A stretch of 7,619 nt of DNA from Prevotella sp. UBA3837 (GCA_002392835.1 DGHX01000097.1:1-7619); one strand, 5' to 3'; positions 1 to 6,644 are shown, counted from the first letter of the stretch. A program made the numbers and translations. Notes: generated from the sequence alone by a model not told the origin.

Positions 1-1211
1 GTGCCATCATGCGCGACCTCGATCCTGGCGAGCGGCACTTCAGGGTGAACCGTGAGAAGATCACCTACAAGGACCTCGGACGCGACAGCCTCATCCGCTG
101 CCTCACCGCCAACGCCAAGACCCAGGACGGCCTGCACGCCTCGCTCGTCATCATGGACGAGTATGCCCAGGCGCGGAACACGGCGGGCAAGAACGGAGCC
201 GACCTGAAGAACGTGCTCACCTCGTCCATGGGCCCCAGGCGGGAGCCGCTGACGCTTATCATCACCACGGCCAGCGAGGTGGTGGACGGCCCCTTCGCTC
301 ATGAGCTCGACGGCGTGAAGGCCGTGCTGAGAGGCGAGGCCGAGGCCGACACCATGTTCGCCTCCCTCTTCATGCCCGATGTGGACGACGAGGAGAGCGA
401 CCCGAAGACGTGGGCGAAGGTGCAGCCCCACCTCGGCATCACCGTGCAGCCCGACTTCTACGAGCGGGAGTGGGAGACCGCCCAGCTGAGTGCCGAGAAC
501 ATGCTGGCTTTCCGCACCAAGCTGCTCAATGTGTTCGCCCTAAACGACGAGACCACATGGCTGCCCGACAAGGTGGTGCAGCGTCTGATGAGCGACTTCG
601 ACATCGACCGTGTGGCGGGCCGTCCCTCCTGCGCCGTGGCCTTCGACCTCTCCGTACACGATGACTTCAGCGCCGTGTCCTACACCGTCTACAACGCCGA
701 GAACAAGCAGTTCTACTGCCACACCGACTACTACTTCCCTGAGGGTGCTCTCCCTGGGCACCCTAACGAGCAGCTCTACCGCATCTGGCACGAGGCGGGC
801 CATCTGAAGCTCTGCAAGGGCGACCGCATCGACGTGCGCATGGTGGCCGATGACATCCTCAGACGCTCGAAGCAGCTGCACATCATCCGCATAGGCTACG
901 ACGCCTATAAGGCGCAGAGCCTCGTCAACATCCTCATGGTGCTTGGCGGGCGCGACACGCTGCAGCCCTACAGTCAGACCAACGGCTCTTTCAATCTGCC
1001 GGTGGAGAGCTTCGAGATGATGGCCTATGCCGACCCTCCCCAGATACATCTCAACGGCAACCCCATCAACCGCTACTGCCTCATGAACTGCGTCATCGAC
1101 GAGGACCGGCTGGAGAACAAGAAGCCGATGAAGGTGAGCCGCTACCGCAAGATAGACGGCGTAATCACCTGCCTGATGACCATCGGCATGCTGTTCAGCT
1201 ATGAGCGGTAA
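1..1211 (+). CDS. Phage terminase large subunit (TerL), 5' partial
   Basis: This is the motor of DNA packaging: it uses ATP to pump phage DNA through the portal and cuts the concatemer with a C-terminal nuclease. The reading frame is open from the first full codon at base 3, so the start and the Walker A part lie outside the window; the ATG at 9 is internal. Counting from that ATG, residues 45-51 (SLVIMDE) fit a Walker B motif with the catalytic Glu, and 82-89 (TLIITTAS) fit the coupling motif III. The nuclease domain starts near 207, with acidic Asp213 in AFDLS, Asp298 in IGYDAY, and Asp383 in KIDGVI near the C-terminus, the usual three-acid layout of Terminase_1/HK97-like TerL. The stretch around 150-190 (LLNVFALND then TTWLP) is also typical of the family. 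The gene ends in TAA, followed by an AT-rich gap before portal. The family call is confident; the headful or cos packaging mode cannot be told. Confidence 0.95.
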   Translation, partial: AIMRDLDPGERHFRVNREKITYKDLGRDSLIRCLTANAKTQDGLHASLVIMDEYAQARNTAGKNGADLKNVLTSSMGPRREPLTLIITTASEVVDGPFAHELDGVKAVLRGEAEADTMFASLFMPDVDDEESDPKTWAKVQPHLGITVQPDFYEREWETAQLSAENMLAFRTKLLNVFALNDETTWLPDKVVQRLMSDFDIDRVAGRPSCAVAFDLSVHDDFSAVSYTVYNAENKQFYCHTDYYFPEGALPGHPNEQLYRIWHEAGHLKLCKGDRIDVRMVADDILRRSKQLHIIRIGYDAYKAQSLVNILMVLGGRDTLQPYSQTNGSFNLPVESFEMMAYADPPQIHLNGNPINRYCLMNCVIDEDRLENKKPMKVSRYRKIDGVITCLMTIGMLFSYER

Positions 1212-1245
1212 AAGTTAATAAAAATTAAAAATTTATCGCCTTTTG

Positions 1246-1275
1246 TGTAGCAAAATGGAGCAAAGTGTAGCAAAG
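1246..1275 (+). repeat. Three tandem 10-bp repeats, TGTAGCAAAR
   Basis: The copies are TGTAGCAAAA (1246-1255), TGGAGCAAAG (1256-1265) and TGTAGCAAAG (1266-1275), and a fourth copy begins with TG at 1276 before diverging. Copies 1 and 3 differ at one base, and copy 2 differs from copy 3 at one base. A 10-bp period puts each copy on nearly the same face of the DNA helix. They end 46 bp before the -7 element of the putative portal promoter. A regulator binding site is possible, but nothing in this window identifies the binding protein. Confidence 0.75.
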
Positions 1276-1321
1276 TGAACAACGGCATTTTTGGTCTATA
1301 GGAGGGTACCGAAAAAATTTG

Positions 1322-1329
1322 TATCTTTG
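1322..1329 (+). promoter_or_regulatory. Bacteroidota -7 promoter element before portal
   Basis: TATCTTTG matches the TAnnTTTG -7 consensus used by the Bacteroidota primary sigma factor. Transcription would start near 1335-1337, leaving a leader of about 18 nt before the portal ATG at 1354. The -33 TTTG partner is not at the usual distance: the nearest upstream TTTG (1290-1293) is about 28 bp away instead of roughly 19-21. An activator acting from the upstream repeats could compensate, which is speculation. The element lies inside the longer open frame starting at TTG 1291, and this argues for the ATG at 1354 as the true portal start. Confidence 0.55.
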
Positions 1330-1353
1330 TGTGATTCAGACGATTACCCACCC

Positions 1354-2625
1354 ATGAAAATACCCAAGTGGCTCAACCCGTTCAGATGGTTTACCCGTGA
1401 AGAGGAGACCTACACGACCGGCACCCAGTATGCCCCCCGCACGGGAGGCTATGAATACTGGTCGCTGCTCGCCGGATCTCCCGGCAGCGCTGCGTTAAGC
1501 ATCGCCACCGTCTACCGCTGCGTGAATCTGCTGTGCGACAGTGTGGCCGTGCTGCCCTGTCAGTACATGCGGCTGAAGGACGGTATCTTCGTGCCAGACC
1601 TGAACAGCCGCCTGCACTACCTTCTGACCGTGCAGCCCGACATCGCCATGAGCGCCTATGACTTCTGGCGGCAAGTCGTGCAGAGCCTCCTGCTGGAGGG
1701 CAATGCCTACATCGTGCCTGTCTATAACACCGCCTCGCTCGAGATAGAGCGTCTTGTGCTGTGCGGGCGGGGCACGGTGAGCCACGACACGAGCAATGAT
1801 GTCTACACCGTCAACGACGTGCTCAACGGTGTGTCGGACACCTTCACGGAAGAGCAGATAGTGCATATCAAGGGCATGAGCGTGGACGGCAAGAGCGGCG
1901 TGAGCGTGCTCACCTATGCCCGCCTGACCAGCCAGATAGCCACCACCGGCGACCAGGAGACCCTGAACCGCTTCGCAAATGGCGGCAACGTGCGCGGCAT
2001 CGTGTCGAATGACACCAGCGTGAGGGGCTTCGGAGAGTACCAGGACGAGCAGCTCACCAAGACCGCCGAGGACATCGACGCCCGCTTCCAGAGCGGTGAG
2101 CGCATCGTGAGCCTCCCCGGGCAGGTGGACTTCAAGCAGCTGTCCCTCTCCTCCACCGACATGCAGTTCCTCGAGAGCCGCAAGTTCACGGTTCGGGAGA
2201 TCTGCCGCTTCTTCGGCGTGCATCCCTCTTTCGTGTTCGACGACACCTCGAACAACTACAAGAGCGCCGAGATGGCCAATGTGGCCTTCCTGAACAACAC
2301 CCTCAACCCCATACTGCGCAAGATAGAGTGCGAGCTGCTGCGTAAGCTCGTGGCCCCCTCTCTGGCAGGCAAGCGCCGCTTTGTGTTCAACCGGCAGTCG
2401 CTCTACGCCTGCGACCTGGAGAGCCGCGCCAAGTACTGGCAGCAGGTCATCGCCGCGGGCCTCTACACGGTCAACGAGCTCCGCAGAGATGAGAACAAGC
2501 CCGAGGTGGAGGGCGGCGATAAGGTGCTCGTCTCCGCCAACCTGAAACCAATAGATGAACTGACGGCGGGCAATGCCGCCGCTAAACCCCAAGAAAGCAA
2601 TGAAGGACAAGAAGACACTGATTAG
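1354..2625 (+). CDS. Phage portal protein, HK97 family
   Basis: The portal forms the ring at one capsid vertex through which DNA enters and leaves; it docks the terminase during packaging and the neck afterwards, and nucleates procapsid assembly. The 423-residue product has normal family length. Family-typical stretches are SIATVYRCVNLLCDSVAVLP from residue 49, LLLEGNAYI at 112-120, the EEQIVHIKG region in the middle, and the RFFGVHP block at 285-291, followed by the SAEMANVAFLNNTLNPIL helix that is characteristic of HK97-type portals. The C-terminal tail (QESNEGQEDTD) is acidic and probably disordered. The frame is open back to TTG 1291, but I chose ATG 1354 because MKIPKWLNPF is a typical portal N-terminus and because a promoter-like element sits between the two. 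No Shine-Dalgarno sequence precedes it. The 3' end overlaps the protease gene. Confidence 0.95.
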   Translation: MKIPKWLNPFRWFTREEETYTTGTQYAPRTGGYEYWSLLAGSPGSAALSIATVYRCVNLLCDSVAVLPCQYMRLKDGIFVPDLNSRLHYLLTVQPDIAMSAYDFWRQVVQSLLLEGNAYIVPVYNTASLEIERLVLCGRGTVSHDTSNDVYTVNDVLNGVSDTFTEEQIVHIKGMSVDGKSGVSVLTYARLTSQIATTGDQETLNRFANGGNVRGIVSNDTSVRGFGEYQDEQLTKTAEDIDARFQSGERIVSLPGQVDFKQLSLSSTDMQFLESRKFTVREICRFFGVHPSFVFDDTSNNYKSAEMANVAFLNNTLNPILRKIECELLRKLVAPSLAGKRRFVFNRQSLYACDLESRAKYWQQVIAAGLYTVNELRRDENKPEVEGGDKVLVSANLKPIDELTAGNAAAKPQESNEGQEDTD

Positions 2626-3283
2626 GCGCCAGATGTTCACGCCCACCCAGTTGCAGGTGCGTGAGGCTGCGGAGGGCGAGGCCCCGAGCCGCACCATCAC
2701 CGGCTACGCCGTTCTCTTCGACACCCCGTCGGCCCCGCTGTGGCAGGATGAGGATGGCGAGGCGAGAGAGGTGATAGCCAAGGGAGCCATTACCCGTGAC
2801 CTGCTCGACGGCTGCGACATCAAGATGACCATGTTCCACAACCGGCAGCTGCTTCTCGCCAGGAGCAAGGAAGGCGAGGGCACACTGTCCTACGAAGTGG
2901 ACGACACCGGCGTGAAGTTCTCCTTCGACGCCCCCAACACCGCCGATGGAGACAAGGCCCTCGAGCTTGTGCGCCGTGGCGACCTCGGCGGCTGCAGCTT
3001 CGCCTTCACCACCCGCTACTACGACGACGCCTGCGTGGAGCGTGTGTCGAAGGTGGTGAACACACGGACGGAAATCACCTACCGTGTGAAGGCGGTGACC
3101 GGTGTGTACGACTTCACCATCACCGACAACCCCGCATACCCTGACACCTCCGTCGAGGCGAGGGAGTTCGTTGAGGGCCTGAAGGAGCCCGAGGCCCCTG
3201 AGGCACCCAAGGTAGACGAGAAGAAACTGCAAGAGCAGCTGCGCGAGATGCGCTGCGCCGCGCAGCGGACTATATTTGAGTGA
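2600..3283 (+). CDS. Prohead (capsid maturation) protease, HK97 family
   Basis: This serine protease is packed inside the procapsid and removes the N-terminal region of the capsid protein, then itself, before DNA enters. The 227-residue product (from ATG 2600) has the family pattern: TITGYAVLF at 32-40, the EVIAKGAI block at 57-64, His80 in MFHNR, the LLLAR segment, and Ser133 in RRGDLGGCSFAF. His80 and Ser133 correspond to the catalytic His and Ser of the HK97/herpesvirus protease fold. The C-terminal 45 or so residues are rich in Glu, Pro and Lys and end in a short helical segment. The start is uncertain: ATG 2573 (nine codons longer) and ATG 2633 are also in frame. From 2600 the gene overlaps portal by 26 nt, suggesting coupled translation. 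The capsid gene follows after 35 nt. Confidence 0.93.
   Translation: MKDKKTLIRRQMFTPTQLQVREAAEGEAPSRTITGYAVLFDTPSAPLWQDEDGEAREVIAKGAITRDLLDGCDIKMTMFHNRQLLLARSKEGEGTLSYEVDDTGVKFSFDAPNTADGDKALELVRRGDLGGCSFAFTTRYYDDACVERVSKVVNTRTEITYRVKAVTGVYDFTITDNPAYPDTSVEAREFVEGLKEPEAPEAPKVDEKKLQEQLREMRCAAQRTIFE
3271..3278 (+). promoter_or_regulatory. Possible Bacteroidota -7 element before capsid gene
   Basis: TATATTTG fits TAnnTTTG and overlaps the last codons of the protease gene. A transcript would start near 3284-3286, about 33 nt before the capsid ATG at 3319. The DNA about 20 bp upstream (3245-3270) is GC-rich and has no TTG for a -33 element, so this is a half-promoter by sequence alone. An extra promoter here would fit the high amount of capsid protein needed per virion. 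Another match at 3742 lies inside the capsid gene and is probably chance, which tempers the call. Confidence 0.35.
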
Positions 3284-3318
3284 GTTTTTAAGTAGTTTAA
3301 CCCCTAACAAGCAATTCG

Positions 3319-4521
3319 ATGAAGAAAAACAAATTGAATGTTCGCAGCCTGATCGATCAGTATCAGAAGAACTGCGACCGCATCAGCGAGATAGCCGATG
3401 TGTGCGAGAAGGAGAAGCGTGAGCGCAACGAGGCCGAGAACGCAGAGTTTGAGGCACTGACCCGCGACAACCAGCTGCTCCAGATGAAGATGCAGGCAGC
3501 CACTGCCGAGCATCTCCGCGAGAACCCCAATGCCGCGGATGACGCCATCACCCTCATCCGCGAGAATGCGAAGAACGGCCGCAAGTCGGAGATTATCTTC
3601 GTGCGCGACATGATGATGGTCAGCGACGTGGCCGCCGGCGGCATCATCCCTCTGAACGTTCAGGACATCCTGAAGCCCCTGCAGGAAGGTTTCATCCTCG
3701 ACAAGGTAGGCCTTCCCATGCCCACCGGTCTTGCCGGTGACTACATTTGGCCGATGTACGAGATGGTGGAGGCCCAGATTGCCGGCGAGGGTGTGGCCCT
3801 TACCGACACCAAGATTCCGTTCTCCAAGATGACCGCCGCCCCCGAGCGTATCGGTATCGCCATTCCTGTGACCAACCAGAGCCTCAATCAGAGCCAGAAC
3901 GTGCTGGAGACCATCGTCCGTGAGGTGATGCCCCTCTCCGTCCGTCTGCTTCTGAACAAGATTCTGTTCTCTACCGAGAAAGTGAACCAGGCCACCAACC
4001 TGGTAGGTCCTTTCGCCAACATCACCATCAACGCCGCCAAGGCCGCCGCACAGCGCGACCCGAAGATACCCGCTGTGGTGAACCTCTCGAGCGTTCCCAC
4101 CTTCGAGGAACTCAACGTCAAGATGAAGGCCAAGGTGCTGGAGACCGGCATCGAGGGCAGCCACCTCTGCTGGGTCATGACCAAGAGCATGCAGGCCATA
4201 CTCGAGGGCAAGCCCATCAACTCGGACGGCATTTTCGTTCCGATGATTCAGAACGGCACGCTCTGCGGTCTGCCGGTGTACACCACCAATGCCATCCGCA
4301 AGACTTCGACCAGCGGCGGCACCACCACCGTGACCGAGTTCATCGGCCTCGGCGACTGGCGCTATCAGCCGATGGGCCTCTTCGGTACGCTTCGTTTCAT
4401 CGTCGATCCGTACAGCCAGGCACGCAAGGACTCTGTGGACTTCGTGCTGAACTGCGACTACGGCACCAAGACACTTCGCCCCGAGGCCTTCCTGCTCGGT
4501 CAGGTGGCCGCTGGCTCTTAA
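3319..4521 (+). CDS. Major capsid protein, HK97 fold
   Basis: This is the main shell protein of the head. The 400-residue product has two parts. Residues about 8-70 are highly charged and helical (heptad-like Leu/Ile spacing with many Glu, Lys and Arg), matching the N-terminal delta or scaffold-like region of HK97 capsid proteins. From about residue 95 (VRDMMMVSDVAAGG) the mature HK97 fold begins: a segment with IIPLNVQDIL, the glycine-containing E-loop region to about 175, the long spine-like helix around 185-220 (QNVLETIVREVMPLSVRLLL), and the C-terminal A domain with GLPVYTTNAI and FGTLRFIVDPYSQA. The neighbouring protease probably cleaves between about 70 and 105; the exact site cannot be read. 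No separate scaffold gene is present, as expected with a fused delta domain. The start ATG has no Shine-Dalgarno sequence but lies in an A-rich context (gap 3284-3318). Confidence 0.94.
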   Translation: MKKNKLNVRSLIDQYQKNCDRISEIADVCEKEKRERNEAENAEFEALTRDNQLLQMKMQAATAEHLRENPNAADDAITLIRENAKNGRKSEIIFVRDMMMVSDVAAGGIIPLNVQDILKPLQEGFILDKVGLPMPTGLAGDYIWPMYEMVEAQIAGEGVALTDTKIPFSKMTAAPERIGIAIPVTNQSLNQSQNVLETIVREVMPLSVRLLLNKILFSTEKVNQATNLVGPFANITINAAKAAAQRDPKIPAVVNLSSVPTFEELNVKMKAKVLETGIEGSHLCWVMTKSMQAILEGKPINSDGIFVPMIQNGTLCGLPVYTTNAIRKTSTSGGTTTVTEFIGLGDWRYQPMGLFGTLRFIVDPYSQARKDSVDFVLNCDYGTKTLRPEAFLLGQVAAGS

Positions 4522-4533
4522 ACTGTGTGAACT

Positions 4534-4878
4534 ATGGCAAGAGTGAGTTTGGAACTGCTTAAGGCGCACGTCCGCGCCACCTCCTTCGACTACGATGACG
4601 CTTACCTCCGTGAGCTCATCGACATGGCCGAGGAGCAGGTGATCAACGCCACCGGCTACACTAAAGAAGAGTGGGCCGTGGTGCCCGACGAGGCCTTTCC
4701 CGCCGTGCTGAAACAGGCTATCCTGATGCGCGCGGCCACCGGTTATGCCTACCGTGAGGACGTGGACAACAGCAACCTTACGTCGCTTCCCAACTCATTC
4801 ACGGCCATGGTGAAGCCCTATCAGAAGATGCGGGGCGGCAGCCTCACGGAGAAACTCATAGCCCAATACTCGGAATGA
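4534..4878 (+). CDS. Head-tail connector protein, HK97 gp6-like
   Basis: This small mostly helical protein (114 residues) is likely the adaptor ring that binds beneath the portal after packaging. The pattern fits the gp6-like family (phage_gp6 / SPP1 gp15-like): an N-terminal VSLELLKAHVR helix, the DYDDAYLRELIDMAEEQV helix with the Asp-Asp before it, ATGY, a helix through FPAVLKQAILMRAATGYAYRE, and a C-terminal SLPNSFTAMVKPYQ stretch. The last of these (short loop, then PY) is a good marker of the family. The gene starts 12 nt after the capsid stop without a Shine-Dalgarno sequence, and its stop overlaps the next start in ATGA (4875-4878), so the two are probably translationally coupled. Confidence 0.88.
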   Translation: MARVSLELLKAHVRATSFDYDDAYLRELIDMAEEQVINATGYTKEEWAVVPDEAFPAVLKQAILMRAATGYAYREDVDNSNLTSLPNSFTAMVKPYQKMRGGSLTEKLIAQYSE

Positions 4879-5198
4879 AAGCGGGAAGACTCAACAACCG
4901 GCTCACCCTTCTGCGCCCTGTGGCCGTGACCAACGACTACGGCGAGCAGAAGACCACCTACGAGGCCGCAGGCTACTGCGATGCCGAGCGGGCCAATATG
5001 GCGGGCAACCGCAGCGAGGAGGTTGAGGAGCACTTCCCCGACTACCGGGCCAACTGGGTGACGAGTATCGCCGTGACGGTGGCGGAGAACTGGCGGCTCC
5101 AGGACACGGAGACCGGCTATCTCTACACCGTGACCAACGTGGTGCTGAACCGCCGCCGCGGCATGAAGACCCTCATCTGCACAAGAGTGAACGAGTAA
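4875..5198 (+). CDS. Head closure / head-tail adaptor protein (SPP1 gp16-like)
   Basis: The 107-residue product is likely the stopper or head-closure protein, which sits between the connector ring and the tail. It shows the family's beta-barrel pattern: AGRLNNRLTLLRPV at the N-terminus, then DYGEQKTTYE, AERANMAGNR, and a C-terminal LYTVTNVVLNRRRGMKTLICTRV with the conserved Arg-x-Met ending strand. N-terminal AGRL plus RxTLLRP and the YGE turn are the strongest clues to the phage head-tail joining family (PF05521 type). It begins in the ATGA overlap with the connector and ends 5 nt before the next gene. The family is well supported; which face of the neck it occupies is inferred from gene order. 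Confidence 0.85.
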   Translation: MKAGRLNNRLTLLRPVAVTNDYGEQKTTYEAAGYCDAERANMAGNRSEEVEEHFPDYRANWVTSIAVTVAENWRLQDTETGYLYTVTNVVLNRRRGMKTLICTRVNE

Positions 5199-5203
5199 CG
5201 CCC

Positions 5204-5797
5204 ATGGACCCCAAGGACTATACCGGCAAAGAATGGACCGACCTGCTGCGTGGATTTTCCAATCGGCAGATCCGGAACACGCTGAAGCGCTCCTACCGGA
5301 AGGTAGGCAACGGCGCCAAAAAAATTGCCGCCCGAAAGCTCTCGTCGAGCGGGCTGGAAGTGAAGGGCAGCCGCTCAGACTGGGAAAAGGGTATCCGTCT
5401 GTATGTTTACTCCAAGGGCGGCGGTTTTATGTTGACCGTAAAGGCGAGGGCGGCAAAGAAGAACGGCTCGGGCGAACTCTCCATGCACACCAACAGGAAG
5501 GGATTCAAAAAGCCTGTCCTCATGTGGGCGGAGGAGGGAACGCATGAGCGCTTCGCCAAGCCTACCAAGTTCCGCTATGAATGGACCGGCCATCAGAAGC
5601 TGTGGGCCCGCCATGGTGCGGCCTATAAGCCAAAGAGGCGGAAAATCGGTATAGCGGGACTGAAGAGGGGACGGATGCCCGCCTACGACTTTATGAAAAA
5701 CTCAGAGCCTGAGACCTTCCGCTATGTAGAGGGCACTTTGGTGAAAGAACTCGAAACCGCCACCGTCAAGGTGGCTAAAAAAGCAGGATTCGTATAA
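5204..5797 (+). CDS. HK97 gp10-like neck / tail completion protein
   Basis: This 197-residue, strongly basic protein fits the HK97-gp10-like family by position and by two markers: MWAEEGTHERFAKP at 107-120, corresponding to the family's EfGT segment, and GRMPAYDFMKNS at 156-167, corresponding to the Pro-x-x-Phe segment that precedes the last helix. The N-terminus (LLRGFSNRQIRNTLKRSYRKV) is a basic helix. It is longer than many gp10-like proteins (often around 110-150 residues), with the extra length between the two markers carrying basic stretches. Codon use differs from its neighbours: AGG and CGG arginine and AAA lysine codons are more frequent. It starts 5 nt after the adaptor gene and overlaps the tail terminator by 1 nt (TAATG). 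The exact role in the neck is uncertain. Confidence 0.72.
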   Translation: MDPKDYTGKEWTDLLRGFSNRQIRNTLKRSYRKVGNGAKKIAARKLSSSGLEVKGSRSDWEKGIRLYVYSKGGGFMLTVKARAAKKNGSGELSMHTNRKGFKKPVLMWAEEGTHERFAKPTKFRYEWTGHQKLWARHGAAYKPKRRKIGIAGLKRGRMPAYDFMKNSEPETFRYVEGTLVKELETATVKVAKKAGFV

Positions 5798-6177
5798 TGA
5801 AAAGCAGCATCAGCGCAGGACTCGTCATCTACTCCATGCTGACCAGCAGCCAGGAGATTATGGACACCGTCACCAAGGTTTTTCCCGTGGTGACCGACAA
5901 GGCCGAGTGTCCCTACATCTGCTACCGCTGCGCCTCCATGGAGCAGACCCCCGTCAAGGGAAGAGCGGGCGCCGACACCATCACCGTTGAGGTGCGCTGC
6001 TATGCCGCCACCTACCAGGGCAGCGTGGAACTGGCAGAGCTCGTCAGAGAGTGCCTCGACCACCAGCAGGGAGGCATCGACGGCCTCGACATGCGCTCCT
6101 GCTACCTCACAGGCCGTGAGGAGGTGTGGGCCGACGACGCCTATCTGCAAGAACTTCAATTTACCGTAAAAATCTAA
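5797..6177 (+). CDS. Tail terminator / tail completion protein, DUF3168-like
   Basis: The 126-residue product is likely the ring that ends tail tube growth and joins the tail to the head. It has the DUF3168 layout: an N-terminal helix (SISAGLVIYSMLTS), a strand and turn ending in KVFPVV, the PYICYRC strand, a loop with variable Thr/Gly residues, the TITVEVRCYA strand, the long SVELAELVRECLDHQQ helix, and a final strand pair with WADDAYLQELQFTVKI. The alternating beta-helix-beta order and position just before the tail tube gene match lambda gpU / SPP1 gp17-type terminators. It starts within TAATG of the previous gene. The family is recognised by pattern; sequence is fast-evolving, so confidence is moderate to good. 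Confidence 0.78.
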   Translation: MKSSISAGLVIYSMLTSSQEIMDTVTKVFPVVTDKAECPYICYRCASMEQTPVKGRAGADTITVEVRCYAATYQGSVELAELVRECLDHQQGGIDGLDMRSCYLTGREEVWADDAYLQELQFTVKI

Positions 6178-6191
6178 AAACCGTAAGAAAT
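6163..6191 (+). promoter_or_regulatory. A-rich leader of the major tail protein gene
   Basis: The bases before ATG 6192 are strongly A-rich in an otherwise GC-rich operon, with no Shine-Dalgarno sequence, and contain a near-perfect direct repeat (ACCGTAAAAA at 6163-6172 and ACCGTAAGAA at 6180-6189, 17 nt apart). In Bacteroidota, unstructured A-rich leaders promote translation, so this may raise expression of a protein needed in many copies per tail. The repeat may be chance given the base bias. Confidence 0.35.
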
Positions 6192-6644
6192 ATGGCAAAA
6201 CCTACTACTGGCTACATCAATGGTAGCGACATACTGCTGAAGGTGGGCGAGAAGGCCATCGGCCACTGCACCACCCACACACTGACCTTCAACAGCGAGA
6301 CGAAGGACCGCAACGTGAAACCCGCCGCCTCTCAAGGCTACTCCGCTGGCCTGTGGAAGGGCAAGGGCGTCACCGGCCTCTCCATCTCCCTGTCGGCTGA
6401 AGGCCTGCGCTATTACGGCGAGGCCGAGAACGGCTTCATCGAGCTGAGCGCCCTGTGGGGTGCCGGTGCTCCTGTCACCGTCAAGGCCTTCGAGCGTGAG
6501 GGGGATGCTACTCCATACCTCGAGGGGCAGTTCGTCATCACCAGCGTCGAGGAGACATCGCCCGCCCAGGACGATACCACCTACAGCATTCAGCTGGAGA
6601 ACGACGGAGAGCCGACCACCTATCCCGGAAAAGCATCTGAGTAA
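6192..6644 (+). CDS. Major tail (tail tube) protein
   Basis: This 150-residue protein probably forms the tail tube rings. It has the pattern of the TP901-1-type major tail protein family: an N-terminal GYINGSDILLKVGEKAIGHC strand pair, the THTLTFNSETKDR segment, the WKGKGVTGLSISLSAEGL segment with conserved Trp and Lys, and a C-terminal TYSIQLENDGEPT strand. No extra Ig-like decoration domain is present. The frame is open further upstream to 6126, but ATG 6192 is preferred because it follows the terminator stop by 14 nt with an A-rich leader and starts the recognisable domain. The stop overlaps the next start in TAATG. A short tube gene directly before the chaperones, with no sheath gene, points to a siphovirus tail. 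Confidence 0.88.
   Translation: MAKPTTGYINGSDILLKVGEKAIGHCTTHTLTFNSETKDRNVKPAASQGYSAGLWKGKGVTGLSISLSAEGLRYYGEAENGFIELSALWGAGAPVTVKAFEREGDATPYLEGQFVITSVEETSPAQDDTTYSIQLENDGEPTTYPGKASE

Larger units (their letters stand above)
1212..1353 (+). promoter_or_regulatory. AT-rich control gap between terminase and portal
   Basis: This 142-base gap is the largest in the window and differs sharply in composition from the GC-rich genes around it. It starts with an A/T stretch (1210-1235), then has three tandem 10-bp repeats (1246-1275) and a Bacteroidota-type -7 element (1322-1329) close to the portal start. No GC-rich hairpin followed by a T run is visible, so I do not call a terminator. The layout suggests a place where transcription of the head and tail genes is started or controlled separately from terminase; that is inference. 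Confidence 0.5.

Noticed and set aside
1209..1245. Intrinsic terminator after terminase.
   Set aside because: The stretch is only AT-rich; no GC-rich stem followed by a T run is present.
1255..1278. Seven-codon micro-ORF (MEQSVAK) in the terminase-portal gap, possible leader peptide.
   Set aside because: It is formed by the 10-bp repeats, has no ribosome binding signal and no attenuator hairpin follows.
1301..1306. GGAGGG as a strong Shine-Dalgarno sequence.
   Set aside because: No ATG or GTG start codon lies 5-12 nt downstream, and the predicted transcript starts after it.
1291..1353. Longer portal N-terminus starting at TTG 1291.
   Set aside because: A promoter-like element lies inside it, TTG is a poor start, and ATG 1354 gives a typical portal N-terminus.
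1495..2700. A 401-codon open frame on the minus strand across portal.
   Set aside because: It lies opposite a confident portal gene, has a His-, Val- and Gly-rich low-complexity translation, and is explained by the G/C-biased third positions of the + strand gene.
2582..3310. A minus-strand open frame across the protease gene.
   Set aside because: Antisense shadow of a gene with conserved catalytic residues.
3742..3749. TACATTTG, a third match to the -7 promoter consensus.
   Set aside because: It is deep inside the capsid gene, encodes conserved-looking residues (DYIWP) and has no gene start after it.
3304..4569. A 421-codon open frame on the minus strand across the capsid gene.
   Set aside because: Same cause: mirror of codon bias, repetitive Leu/His/Gly-rich translation with no recognisable domain.
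6126..6191. Upstream extension of the major tail protein.
   Set aside because: It would overlap the conserved end of the tail terminator gene in another frame; the ATG at 6192 starts the recognisable domain.
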